NCBI RefSeq assembly: GCF_963678635.1
Contig: NC_087063.1
Coordinates: 32,004,599-32,068,598, forward strand
DNA length: 64,000 nt
Reading direction: 5' to 3'
From: Symsagittifera roscoffensis
Taxonomy: Eukaryota; Xenacoelomorpha; Acoela; Convolutidae
The translations under genes and the position numbers were made by a program. The notes under the pieces were generated by a model. It saw nothing but the letters and a program-made list of their open reading frames with translations. It was not told the DNA's origin and did not search any database. Of this stretch, positions 13,039 through 24,400 are shown one piece after another; the first letter of the stretch is position 1, and each line of letters begins with the position of its first letter.

Positions 13039-14295
13039 GATGATGGTTGCAAATTGGGATTAGTGATTTCCAATTTCGTAAAGTGTTCTTACGATTTTTT
13101 TCGGTTGTTAGCCTTACTTGGGGCATAAACTTTTGGGTTGAAGAGAAAAGCATATATCAATTCGTGAGATGATTGTTTCTTTCTCGTGACAAATTCCAAG
13201 TTAAGATAGACTTAACTTGGGGTTGTGATTCGTGATCAAGGATTGGAGAACATCAAATCGATCCACAAGGTTCAGGTGTAGTTAGAATGCAAGTAGTTTG
13301 TTATATACTGTTTTATGACTTACTAAGTTTAAGTGCTTTAGCCTGGGTCATTTAAGAGGGGGAATGAAGTGAAGGATGAGTAACCGAAGCTCTTAACTGT
13401 TTATCCTAACTAGAATGGTGAGTTCTTTTGAAAAATTTATTTTTTTCCTGGGTGGTCAATAAGGGTTGGGTGGTGACTCGACGTTTGAGGTCGTTAGACA
13501 CTAGTTAAATTTGGGAGGGGGAGAACAAAATTGTTCTATTTGATCCAAGGATAAACTTTGATGATCAGAACTTTAGATTTAATGTAATTTAAATTAGTTT
13601 AAAAATCCAAGGAAAGCCTTGATGATCTGTTATTTCAATGAGAATAATTTAAGTGAAAACAAGGATAGGCTTTGATATTTGTTGGGATAAAAATTTATAT
13701 TAAGAAAAGTATTAAGGTTTTAGTTTTGATGATATTAGTTTTTGAAGTTTGCTGTTATGTTTAAGGTGATGAAGCTGGGATGAAAGGATGCATTATATAT
13801 ACCAACAATTATGCTTTGTACTAACTAAATTTTGTATACTTGCTAAATTTTGTACTAACTAAAAATGTTTTAATTTACTGCAGATTCTTGGAAAAGAACG
13901 ATTAGTGTTGTTTTTATCAATCTTTATTGTACATATATTAGGTTTAGCGCCATGAAGGTTAATTGAAGATCCTTCTTCAAAAGTCTTATGTCAGTAAATG
14001 AAAACATAAAATTTACTGCTGGGAGTGATCTAAATATAAATGTTTGATCTGGCTTTTGCCGTACGATCATGAAATTGATTGGTAGGTTTCTTCCTAATCG
14101 TATGTCATGCCTTGTCGTAGGTCTTCATCCAATACCATATTTTTCTCGTATTGTTCGGAAATTTGGCGTTGATCTATTGAATCGTAGAGACATTTCTTCT
14201 AAATTTTTGGCATATAACATTTTTTAATGATAAATTTTTCTATTTCTTATCCTATGTATTGGTTAATGTTCCTAATGATAATTGGTTAAGGTCTT
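13039..14295 (-). other. Leader of minus-strand element
   Basis: Noncoding leader between primer site and first ORF. It contains repeated TCCAAGG...TTGATGATC units at 13541-13567 and 13614-13628, and a weaker one near 13663-13690. These match the stem-loops in the other element's leader. Confidence 0.5.
13541..13567 (-). repeat. Leader stem-loop of minus-strand element
   Basis: Arms TGATC/GATCA with an AT bulge and an inner CAA/TTG pairing. This has the same layout as the units at 36647-36673 and 36707-36733. A second, partly mispaired copy is at 13614-13628. Confidence 0.5.
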
Positions 14296-14318
14296 GTTCG
14301 AGACTTTTGGTCGCACCA
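14296..14318 (-). other. tRNA primer-binding site of minus-strand element
   Basis: On the minus strand this begins TGGTGCGACC two bases after the LTR terminal CA. Its reverse complement ends in CGCACCA and includes a GTTCGAG T-loop-like motif at the distance expected in a tRNA. A duplicate lies at 15390-15412. Confidence 0.6.
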
Positions 14319-14320
14319 GA

Positions 14321-14700
14321 TGAGTTAGGACCTTTTGGTAAAACTCATAGAGTAATTTCAGATCAGGTACACCGTCTGTTCGCCACGCTATCTTATTTTC
14401 GGCCGGATAGATTCGTGCAACTTCTTAGTCTAATACCAATCTTAATCTTACTCTTATATCTCCTAATCTCAATAGATCTAGTGTATACTGGTATATGCGA
14501 GTCGGTCTCTCTGGAGAAGGGCAACTGTATTTCAAGTTTAATTCAAATTGTTCTGGTGTTGAAACTACAAGTAGTTTCAACACTTACAAATAAGTGGGTT
14601 GTTAGTTGATGGAGTATGATTGGTTAGTATTCAATATTTTACAGAGTTAAAATATCATAAAAATAACCAATAACGTAATTCAAGTTTTTTTCTGGTTCCA
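14321..14700 (-). repeat. LTR of minus-strand element (380 bp)
   Basis: Reads TGGAACCAG...CTAACTCA on the minus strand, with TG...CA ends like the 410-bp LTRs of the + element. It includes the perfect dyad at 14556-14583. Confidence 0.8.
14556..14583. repeat. LTR dyad / hairpin
   Basis: Perfect 13-bp arms: GTGTTGAAACTAC, AA, GTAGTTTCAACAC. It sits at the same LTR position as the dyad at 35706-35733, with two compensated base-pair differences. Confidence 0.75.
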
Positions 14701-15414
14701 CAGGTGTTACTTGGAGTTTTTTGTCCAATTTTTAAATAAGGCATATCAAAAACCGGCTGCTTAACAAGCGGATGCCTTCTTCAAAAACTGAACTGAGGAA
14801 CGAACAGATTATCAAGGGCTAAATTTGTTTCATTTTTACCAGTATATTATACTATGGTCAGTCTTTAATATTTTGAAGCGCTTGAGATAATCGAAAATCG
14901 GTCATTACTACCTTCGGCCGAAAGTATTTTTACCTAGACATCCCTTCGGCAACTAAAAATGTTTTAATTTACTGCAGATTCTTGGAAAAGAACGATTAGT
15001 GTTGTTTTTATCAATCGTTATCGTACATATATTAGGTTTAGCGCCATGAAGGTTAATTGAAGATCCTTCTTCAAAAGTCTGATGTCAGTAAATGAAAACA
15101 TAAAATTTACTGCTGGGAGTAATCTAAATATAAATGTTTGATCTGGCTTTTGCCGTACGATCATGAAATTGATTGGTAGGTTTCTTCCTAATCGTATGTC
15201 GTGCCTTGTCCGAGGTCTTCTTCCAATACCATGTTTTTCTCGTTTTGTTCGGAAATTTGGCGTTGATCTATTGAATTGTAGAGACATTTCTTCTAAATTT
15301 TTGGCATATAACATTTTTTAATGATAAATTTTTCTATTTCTTATCCTATGTATTGGTTAATGTTCCTAATCATTATTGGTTAAGGTCTTGTTCGAGACTT
15401 TTGGTCGCACCAGA

Positions 15415-15794
15415 TGAGTTAGGACCTTTTGGTAATACTCATAGAGTAATTTCAGATCAGGTACACCGTCTGTTCGTTACGCTATCTTATTTTCGGCCGG
15501 ATAGTTTCGTGCAACTTCTTAGTCTAATACCAATCTTAATCTTTCTCTTATATCTCCTAGTCTCAATAGATCTAGTGTATACTGCTTTATGCGAGTCGGT
15601 CTCTCTGGAGAAGGGCAACTGTATTTCAAGTTTAATTCAAATTGTTCTGATGTTGAAACTACAAGTAGTTTCAACACTTACAAATAAGTGGGTTGTTAGT
15701 TGATGGAGTATGATTGGTTAGTATTCAATATTTTACAGAGTTAAAATATCATAATATTAACCAATAACGTAATTCAAGTTTACTTCTGGTTCCA
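15415..15794 (-). repeat. Second LTR copy from the tandem duplication
   Basis: Near-identical to 14321-14700 and offset by 1094 bp. It keeps the dyad, with one outer mismatch. Confidence 0.8.
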
Positions 15795-16044
15795 CAGGTG
15801 TTAGTTAGAGTTTTTTGTCCAATTTTTAATTAAGGCATATCAAAAACCGGCTGCTTAACAAGCGGATGCCTTCTTCAAAAACTGAACTGAGGAACGAACA
15901 GATTATCAAGGGCTAAATTTGTTTCATTTTTACCAGTATATTATACTATGGTCAGTCTTTAGTATTTTGAAGCGCTTGAGATAATTGAAAATCGGTCATT
16001 ACTCCCTTCGGCCGAAAGTACTTTTACCTAGACATCCCTTCGGC

Positions 16045-18028
16045 ATACATGTCGCATCAGAGTTGGGTACATGTATGATAGTTGAGTTATTACAAAAACA
16101 ACCAAAATAAAAAAGAAGGATATGGCATTTTTCATGATTCACCTGAATATTACTTGACTTAGCGGGCGAGGGTACAAGGAACATAAATTTCAACTTTCTG
16201 CTGTTTTTAAAAAGGCTTGAGGTACTTTCGCAGTTTGAACAATTTCTGAAAATCTTGCCTTTTATGAAAAAATGATTATCATACATTTTTCATATATGGA
16301 AATTGTATGATAACCATTTTTTTTTCAAAAAAAAATAAACGTAGTTATTTTTCATCACGAGACTGTTGTATTTGGTTCAAATAGCCGGAGAAACTAGATT
16401 GAATCTTTTTTCAATGGTTTTTTGAAATTGTATGAAAATTGTATGATTAGCATTTTTCCATACATTTGATACAGGCAACTGTATGATAAGCTTTTTCGGT
16501 GTAGGGAAATTTAAAATAAGCATTTTCGGTTTATGGATGTCATGGGTCACATTACCTTTCCAGGCCTTTTTGTTGGTTTTGATCGGTTTTCTTTATAAGA
16601 CCGCTCAAAAACCGCTCAAAAACCGCTCAAATCTTGTTTGAGAAACCGTTCAAAAATCACCGCAAGAAATGAGCGGTTTCTTAAGCAAGATTTGAGCGGT
16701 TTGAGCGGTTTTTCCAAAAAAAACCGCGCAAACTGCCCAAACCGCTCAAACCGCTCAAATCTTGCTGAAAAACCGCTCAAACCACTCATTTCTTGAGCGG
16801 TTTTTGAGCGGGATCTCGACCCGGGTAAACAAAACTAATGGAAAACGGAAAGTCGCCAGGAGAAATTACGGCCTAAAAAGGAAATGCTGTGTTATGAACA
16901 TTTGATCACGGAAACAGTTGTAATTATACAATCAATTTAAGCTAGCATCAAAAGATATCGGCTTTCTTCTACCTTTTTTTCAGTAATTGATCTGAAAAAT
17001 ATTTGAAAAAACTACAGAAATTTTTTCATTTTTTCGAAGTTTGTCTAATTTTTCGAAAATTATATCTAGTCGAACTTATATTTCGTACCATGCATCACAA
17101 GATTGTCCGATAACGCTGCGAAACTCATTTAACTAAATAAAAATGATGTAAGGTAAGTTGAACTGAAATATAGCCAAATTTGATGCAAAACTTGGTGGTA
17201 AATCTGAAAATGAAACATCGAGAAACTCCCAAGGCACGAATTCAACCGGGAGATTGAAAGGAATATTTTTATTGAAAGATTTATGCCAATTGACCCAAGG
17301 TTGATCTAGTTTTTCATGAAAGTGTTGGTCCGATTTGGTCCTCTCTTCTCTCCTCAGAGATTTGATAACCTCGCCACCCAAATGATCCCCTTTGGTTAGT
17401 GATCAATTTTTGGGCGACAAACCTAATTGTTTTCTTAAATGTACACTAAATTGATGAAAAAAGCAAAAATTTTTAGCAAGGTTATTTTAGTAATTTGGAA
17501 GAACTCGGAAAATTATTTCGGCCTATCTAACAAAAGGTCGAACTTTTCACAATACTACACGCTATATTGCTACCCATAACAGAACATAAAGCGTTTTTGA
17601 AAACAGCCAAACTCCTCATTTTATGCTGTTAATTCCGATTTAAAAATTTAACTTCCTACGAAGGCGGTTCAAAATTTCTCATAAAAATTGAAACCAATGG
17701 GAGTTTTGGTTAGAATTTTGAACAGCTCGGCGTAGTTTTTATTTGGAGATATGTTTGAAGAGTTGAATTCAGTAAAGAATTGAACATTTTTCAAAAGTAA
17801 AGATGATTCTTTTCTTGAACAAACTATCGCTTTTTTCATCAAAAAATACTTCAGACAACACGACAACATAAGTAGCAGTTGAAATATTCAGGACTGGGCA
17901 TTGATACGAGCTATCGTGATTTTCATATAGTTTTGATTATTGTGCTTTTTTCGCACTATAATTATGTCATCTACCTCCAGTCAAGTTTCTAATTCAATTC
18001 AAACGACAAATTCGAGGAACTTTCATAC
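16045..18028. other. Intergenic region upstream of channel gene
   Basis: AT-rich sequence with short ORFs that lack recognisable domains or splice context. It holds the ACCGCTCAAA cluster (16597-16815). No promoter motif can be named with confidence, although the channel promoter presumably lies toward the right end. Confidence 0.5.
16597..16815. repeat. Cluster of ACCGCTCAAA motifs in both orientations
   Basis: About a dozen copies of ACCGCTCAAA or its complement TTTGAGCGGT are packed in about 220 bp. They are arranged so that blocks are inverted relative to each other, with interspersed ATCTTG(C/T)TT and CATTTCTTG links. This could be a compact foldback or a decayed palindromic element. 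Confidence 0.7.
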
Positions 18029-18030
18029 CT

Positions 18031-18032
18031 AG
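18031..18032 (+). promoter_or_regulatory. Possible spliced-leader trans-splice acceptor
   Basis: A pyrimidine-containing TTTCATACCTAG precedes the start codon by two bases (AG at 18031-18032, ATG at 18035). Such very short distances from AG to ATG are typical of trans-spliced mRNAs in animals with spliced leaders, including appendicularians. It could also be an ordinary 3' splice site of an upstream noncoding exon. Confidence 0.35.
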
Positions 18033-18034
18033 AA

Positions 18035-18470
18035 ATGAATGAAATCAGACCTGAACCCGAGGACGATGAGCCAAAAATCTACAAACAGCGAAGACAAGAA
18101 GTATTATCTGAATCTGCTGCTCAACTTAGAGACGCAACCGTGTCCCAAATAGGACGTGAAGGCAAATTCCTGAAACTTTTTTGGCTTTTAATTTATATCG
18201 GCCTTTTTCTTCTTTTATCCGTCTCACTTAACCAAATAGTCATAAAATACTTCAGTTATCCGACGTTGATTGAAATCGAAATTGTTTCCAAACCCATGCT
18301 CGAGTTTCCAGCCGTTACTGTTTGCAACGAGAATCCAGTTCGAAAATCCTTAGTTGGAAGAATTAGAAAATACAATGATTTGCTTGTTTTGGATGACTAT
18401 GTTAAAAACTCACTGCAAGCTTTTGCAGCAAATGCATTCGACCAGTTGGAGTTGATTGACTGCCAAGAAG
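18035..18470 (+). CDS. Channel exon 1: N-terminus, TM1, start of LDLa 1
   Basis: Starts ATGAATGAAATC and encodes 145 residues plus one base (phase 1), ending at donor GTTAGT. TM1 is about residues 50-72 (LFWLLIYIGLFLLLSVSLNQ). After it comes the family hallmark FPAVTVCNENPVR. The usual His-Gly gating motif before TM1 is not present: the aligned segment reads SQIGREG, keeping a Gly but no His. The last residues, DCQEG, supply the first cysteine of LDLa 1, which is completed by exon 2. The start is chosen because it is the first ATG after an acceptor-like CCTAG, and the residues that follow are acidic and soluble as expected for a cytoplasmic N-terminus. Confidence 0.88.
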
Positions 18471-21400
18471 GTTAGTTTTTATATTGATTATTCTATGAGC
18501 CTAACATTTTAGGATCAAGTTATCGACATCATCTCCTTTTTCTCGCAAACCATCCGGGAGAATGAGCTTCTCAGAACGCGAACGCTTAAGGACCGCGACA
18601 CTTTTTTATTCAGTGTAAAAGCCGGAGTGTCGAAAAAGAATTTTAAAACGTCGAAAATGTCGAAGAAAAAGTTGGTTACTATGCAGGTAGCCCAGAACGT
18701 TCCGACCATTGTCCAAAACGAAATACAACAAATTGTTCTTTTTTCAAACTAGTGTCGTTTTTTCGGCATGGTCTGATAAAATGATGTGAAAGAAAAACCA
18801 GAGCAGAAGCATATTCAACTGTCATACTTAACTACGCACTTTGGAAAATTTTTCGTAGAAAAACGACTAGAAAACCAAAAAAAATTATACAAAAAAAAAT
18901 CATTTTTTTTTCCTTTTTTTTTGCTAACTTTTGAATTTTTGAAGTTTTTGATTCCAAAAGGCGCTAAAATACTATACAAAAATGTTTGGTTAAAATTACG
19001 GTCTTAACTAACCATTGAGCTTTTTTAGGACCTTACCTAATTTAATTGCTCGAACTAGGACCAAAAATCAAAAATTTCAATCTGGTTTTTTTAGACACTG
19101 GGATAACTTTTTGGAAAATTTACAATTGCGTTCGAAATACGACTATAAGGGCTTTATCATGTTATATCACTCAAGTCTTTCCAATTGTTCATAGTGGAAG
19201 CTGAGTTTGCATGGAAAAAAAGAAGAAAAACATAAATAGGTCTGCTTGCTTGCTTTCGTTGCCCGGAATTAGACAAAAATTAAAAAATTAAAACTGGTGC
19301 TTCTCGACTCTAGAAAAAAATGGGAATTTTGAAATCTAATTCGAATCACGACTGAAAGCATTTTAATATGAAAAATCACTCCACCCAGTCCGATGATTAT
19401 CTGTGGTACCTGATTTTGGGGGGAAAACAGCGGATTACAGAGTTCCTCAATTTTCAATGGTCGCAACAGAAAAAATTCAAGTCCAGTTCCGCCATTAAAA
19501 CACACATGCGCACAAACAAAACGTTTTTTCCTCTGAAACTACGCAAGATGAGGCCCTTATCCGATCACAAAAGCCAAAATCTGTTAAGGCGAAAAGATAA
19601 CAAAAGAAAAAGTTCAAGTTGATGAAATTAACAACCATTATAAAAAACAAAGATGACCACCATTTTCAGTGAGTGATCCTGGGAACAAAGCTATTTCAAG
19701 GAAAAAGTGTAGTGCCCGGTTGCAACACTCTTGCTATCGGAAGTAAAACACAGAACCGAAGCAAAGATTTGCATCACTTTCCGTACAACATATATTACGA
19801 AAATAGCGTGACAAACTAAACGACAAAGACGAAAGCCTAGAAAAAAATTTCGAAAACTCATGTTTTTTGTGTTTCTCTTGGAAAATTTTTTTTCACAAAA
19901 TACGTCATGTTTACAATTAAATTATTAGTCAGCATCAAAACAAAATTTATGAAACGGTAACAAAGCCGTCAATTCATTAGCAGAGGCAAGCTTATCCAAA
20001 CAAAACTAATTTTGATTAAAAAAAAACATACAAAAAAATAGTTATCAAGCAGGAGCGGATCAATGGTTTTGCGGGGGCAGCATTTTGGAAAACTGTTTAA
20101 AAAAACTGAATTCAAAAATCAACAAATTTCAAGCGAACTTATACAACGGGGAGTCTGCAATTTTGACGGCAAATCAGACTATGAAATTATTATAATTTAT
20201 TTCCGCTTCCATGTGGATATGTACTAAAGCTAAGCCCGAAAAGAGATCTTTTTTGCTATTAGATTGAGGTAGTTCTTCGGCAATTCCATACTTGACATCT
20301 CGGTCCATCTCCAGCGAGTTGGAGTTGTATAATCCTAAATTTATGTAAGTTGGATACTGCAGAGCTTGCCCAAAGAGCGGAGATATAAAGATGTCGATGA
20401 AAGAATTTCCTTTTTATAGTGCCCAAAGGTGTCAGTGGCTCTAAGAGTCTTGAAAACTAGATATAGGCGTCTCAGAAGTTAATGGTCCAGGGTCCATGCT
20501 CAAGATTAGTAGCGTTCAATAAGGGCGTTGACTTCTTGGGACCACTAATGAAGAAGACCTTGAGCGTCGTGAAGCTAGAAATCTTCGAGCAGCCAGCTTT
20601 GATATCTGGCAGGTTGAATTGAATGTTGAAGTTCAGTTCAGAGTGCAGTGTGAAGTCCAGTGAAGAAGATTGTAGAATGGGCAAGGTAGTTTTGAACGAA
20701 GCTCATATACTGTGAATGAGGCAGGTTGACAGGGAACTATCTCGATTCTTAATTGAGTTTAAAATGAGACCTCGATACTGGACTCACTTCTACACCTTTA
20801 TATTCACAACTGTAGTTTAAATAGACCGGCGGCGCCAAAGGCGCTCTTTCGAAAAATTTAACAAAAAAAACAAAGGGTTACACTTTGGGTTGAGTCGATG
20901 TCAACTTCTTGAGGAGAAGGGCGTCCGCCCCTCCCCCTAAGTACGCTGGTGCTTTCCAAACTTGATTTAAAGCACTTATATCCATTTTTTTGCTCACTAA
21001 AACTCAAAGAGAGGCCGCGAAGCCGAACAAAATGAAGACAATTAAAAAGAGAAAAACTGATAAAAGAAAACGGAGTTGACAAAAGTACAATCAACGCAAC
21101 AAGTTCAAATAGAGCGAATGCAAAACGCAGACTTGCTCAAAAAATGTTTTTAACTGAGCAAAGTTCGAAAGAGATGACCGTCAATTTCAGTCAGCCTATG
21201 AAGTAAATTATTTACCGGAAAAAGTATAATACCTGGTGCAAATTCCTTGATTTTTGCCAGTGTGATAAATATTTGAACAAATATCTTCAACTATAGTCAA
21301 CGTTAGCGGTAAACACAAATTCTTGCGTAATGGGTCCCCGCACCGAGCGCCCATGGATTCTAATCGATTATAATGGATTCCCGAGACAAAAATGGATTCC

Positions 21401-24400
21401 ACTACGGATGTAAAATTCAGACCACAAAATCGATTATAGTGCCACTTCTTGACAACGCCATGTTTTTAAATTGCTTTTAAGCTTTGCCAGTTGTTGCTTT
21501 CCTTGAAACTTGCCAGTACTCTTTTGTTGCGAATTGCCTCGGTCCGATTATTTTCAACCGCTTCGAACTTCTAAGGTGGTTCTCATGTGAGGTTGCGGCT
21601 AAGGTGATCAATCCATGATTCAACCGAAGTAGTCGGTGGATGTCCGGTGTTTGAACCAAACAGCCGAAAGTAGGGTTTGGTCAAACAGAATTGATTCATA
21701 GATCAAATAGAGTCAACTTGAGAGTCATTTTTCACACGTAAGAATTTATTTAGTCTAAAAAGCTAATTTTTCTGGCCACATAATGGGAGAGAAAGTTGTA
21801 TTCGTACGATTTTATATTTTCTAATTTACTTTCAATCTACGCAAAATCAGGTACTTCTCGGCGTTAAGAAAACAGGTTTAAAATTTAGTTTTTGGGTGAG
21901 ATTACAGCAAAGAAGCAATCAAGCAATCTTCATTTTATTTAAAAAAGCATATATTTATCAAAAGATATAGAAGTCTAACAATCTACTTGTTAGAAACGAC
22001 TGAGAGTCAGTTTGCGGTTTTTCTTTCCACGCAGTTCAGACTGAATAAAACATATTTTTTTTACGAACAACTAGTGTGGCGAGGAAGGCAGCCATAAAAA
22101 GAAACGAAAATACAGTTCATTAATGAGTGCCCTTAACAAATGCTTTGGGAACCTTTATATCATGCAACCAATTTAATAATTTCAAAGATAGGCAAAATCT
22201 TCAACTATAGTCAACGTTAGCGGTAAACACAAATTCTTGCGTAATGGGTCCCCGCACCGAGCGCCCATGGATTCTAATCGATTATAATGGATTCCCGAGA
22301 CAAAAATGGATTCCACTACGGATGTAAAATTCAGACCACAAAATCGATTATAGTGCCACTTCTTGACAACGCCATGTTTTTAAATTGCTTTTAAGCTTTG
22401 CCAGTTGTTGCTTTCCTTGAAACTTGCCAGTACTCTTTTGTTGCGAATTGCCTCGGTCCGATTATTTTCAACCGCTTCGAACTTCTAAGGTGGTTCTCAT
22501 GTGAGGTTGCGGCTAAGGTGATCAATCCATGATTCAACCGAAGTAGTCGGTGGATGTCCGGTGTTTGAACCAAACAGCCGAAAGTAGGGTTTGGTCAAAC
22601 AGAATTGATTCATAGATCAAATAGAGTCAACTTGAGAGTCATTTTTCACACGTAAGAATTTATTTAGTCTAAAAAGCTAATTTTTCTGGCCACATAATGG
22701 GAGAGAAAGTTGTATTCGTACGATTTTATATTTTCTAATTTACTTTCAATCTACGCAAAATCAGGTACTTCTCGGCGTTAAGAAAACAGGTTTAAAATTT
22801 AGTTTTTGGGTGAGATTACAGCAAAGAAGCAATCAAGCAATCTTCATTTTATTTAAAAAAGCATATATTTATCAAAAGATATAGAAGTCTAACAATCTAC
22901 TTGTTAGAAACGACTGAGAGTCAGTTTGCGGTTTTTCTTTCCACGCAGTTCAGACTGAATAAAACATATTTTTTTTACGAACAACTAGTGTGGCGAGGAA
23001 GGCAGCCATAAAAAGAAACGAAAATACAGTTCATTAATGAGTGCCCTTAACAAATGCTTTGGGAACCTTTATATCATGCAACCAATTTAATAATTTCAAA
23101 GATAGGCAAAATCTACTATATAGCATCAGTTATCAACTTTGTAGCCAGATCACTGACATTGCTTATCTCTATCAACCTAATAATTTCAGAAGATAGGCAA
23201 AATCTACGATATAACATCAGTTATCAACTTTGTAGCCAGATCAACTTTGTAGCCAGATAATTTCAGAAGATAGGCAAAATCTACGATATAACATCAGTTA
23301 TCAACTTTGTAGCCAGATCACTGACATTGCTTATCTCTATCAGCTTAATAATTTCAGAAGATAGGCAAAATCTACGATATAACATCAGTTACCAACTTTG
23401 TAGCCAGATCACTGACATTGCTTATCTCTATCAACTTAATAATTTCAGAAGATAGGCAAAATCTACGATATAACATGAGTTATCAACTTTGTAGCCAGAG
23501 CACTGCCATTGCTCATCTCTATCAACTTAATAATTTCAGAAGATATGCAAAATCTACGAGATAACACCAGTTATCAACTTTGTAGCCAGATCACTGACAT
23601 TGCTTATCTCTATCAACTTAATAATTTCAGAAGATAGGCAAAATCTACAATATGACATCAGTTATCAACTTTGTAGCCAGATCACTGACATTGCTTATCT
23701 CTATCAACCTAATAATTTCATAAGTTAAGCAAAATCTACGATAGAACATCAGTTATCAACTTTTTAGCCAGATCACTGACATTGCTTATCTCTATGAACC
23801 TAATAATTTCAGTAGATAGGCAAAATCTACGATATAACATCAGTTATCAACTTTGTAGCCAGATCACTGACATTGCTTATCTCTATCAACTTAATAATTT
23901 CAGAAGATAGGCAAAATCTACGATATGACATCAGTTATCAACTTTGTAGCCAGATCACTGACATTGCTTATCTCTATCAACTTAATAATTTCAGAAGTTA
24001 AGCAAAATCTACGATAGAACAACAGTTATCATATTTGTAGCCAGATCAACTTTGTAGCCAGATAATTTCAGAAGATAGGCAAAATCTACGATATAACATC
24101 AGTTAGCAACTTTTTAGCCAGATCACTGACATTGCTTATCTCTATGAACTTAATAAATTCAGCAGATAGGCAAAATCTACGATATAACATCAGTTATCAA
24201 CTTTGTTGCCAGATCACTGGCATTGCTTGTCTCTATCAACTTAATAATTTCAGAAGTTAGGCAAAATCTACGATATAACATCAATTATCAACTTTTTTAG
24301 CCAGGTCACTGACATTGCTTATCTCTATGAACTTAATAATTTCAGAAGATAGGCAAAATCTACGATATAACATCAGTTATCAACTTTGTAGCCAGATCAC

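Larger units (their letters stand above)
1..14700 (-). mobile_element. Decayed env-bearing Ty3/gypsy-like LTR element, minus strand
   Basis: Read on the minus strand, this stretch has the same order of parts as the better-preserved element at 35591-54118: LTR (14321-14700), tRNA primer site, leader with stem-loops, gag, protease, RT, RNase H, integrase, a hydrophobic ORF, env, three accessory ORFs and a conserved 3' noncoding block. All coding parts are broken by stops and shifts. About 2.5 kb equivalent to 46450-49010 of the other copy (low-complexity ORF and N-terminal half of env) is missing. The 3' LTR lies beyond the left edge, so the full length and target duplication cannot be seen. 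LTR length (380 against 410 bp) and divergence make this a different subfamily, not a sister insertion. Confidence 0.85.
13857..16044. repeat. 1094-bp direct tandem duplication containing an LTR end
   Basis: Copy 1 is 13857-14950 and copy 2 is 14951-16044; both start AACTAAAAATG and end CCCTTCGGC. They differ at scattered positions (roughly 3-5 percent by eye). Each copy holds about 460 bp of element leader, the primer site, the 380-bp LTR and 250 bp of flank. Because the flank is included, this is a duplication after insertion and not a two-LTR integration. A CTTCGGCCGAAAG palindrome sits near each copy's end. Confidence 0.85.

Noticed and set aside
14259..15703. Two similar 116-codon + strand ORFs
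   Set aside because: They are antisense readings of the duplicated LTR and leader; similarity comes from the tandem duplication.
13857..16044. Two-LTR circle junction integrated at the end of the minus-strand element
   Set aside because: The repeated unit includes about 250 bp outside the LTR, so it is a later segmental duplication.
18513..18749. An open stretch after a TTTTAG acceptor, at first taken as channel exon 2
   Set aside because: The frame that fits needs a noncanonical or shifted junction with exon 1, and all possible donors are in the wrong phase for the LDLa exons. Exon 1 joined directly to 27686 completes a six-cysteine LDLa with canonical sites.
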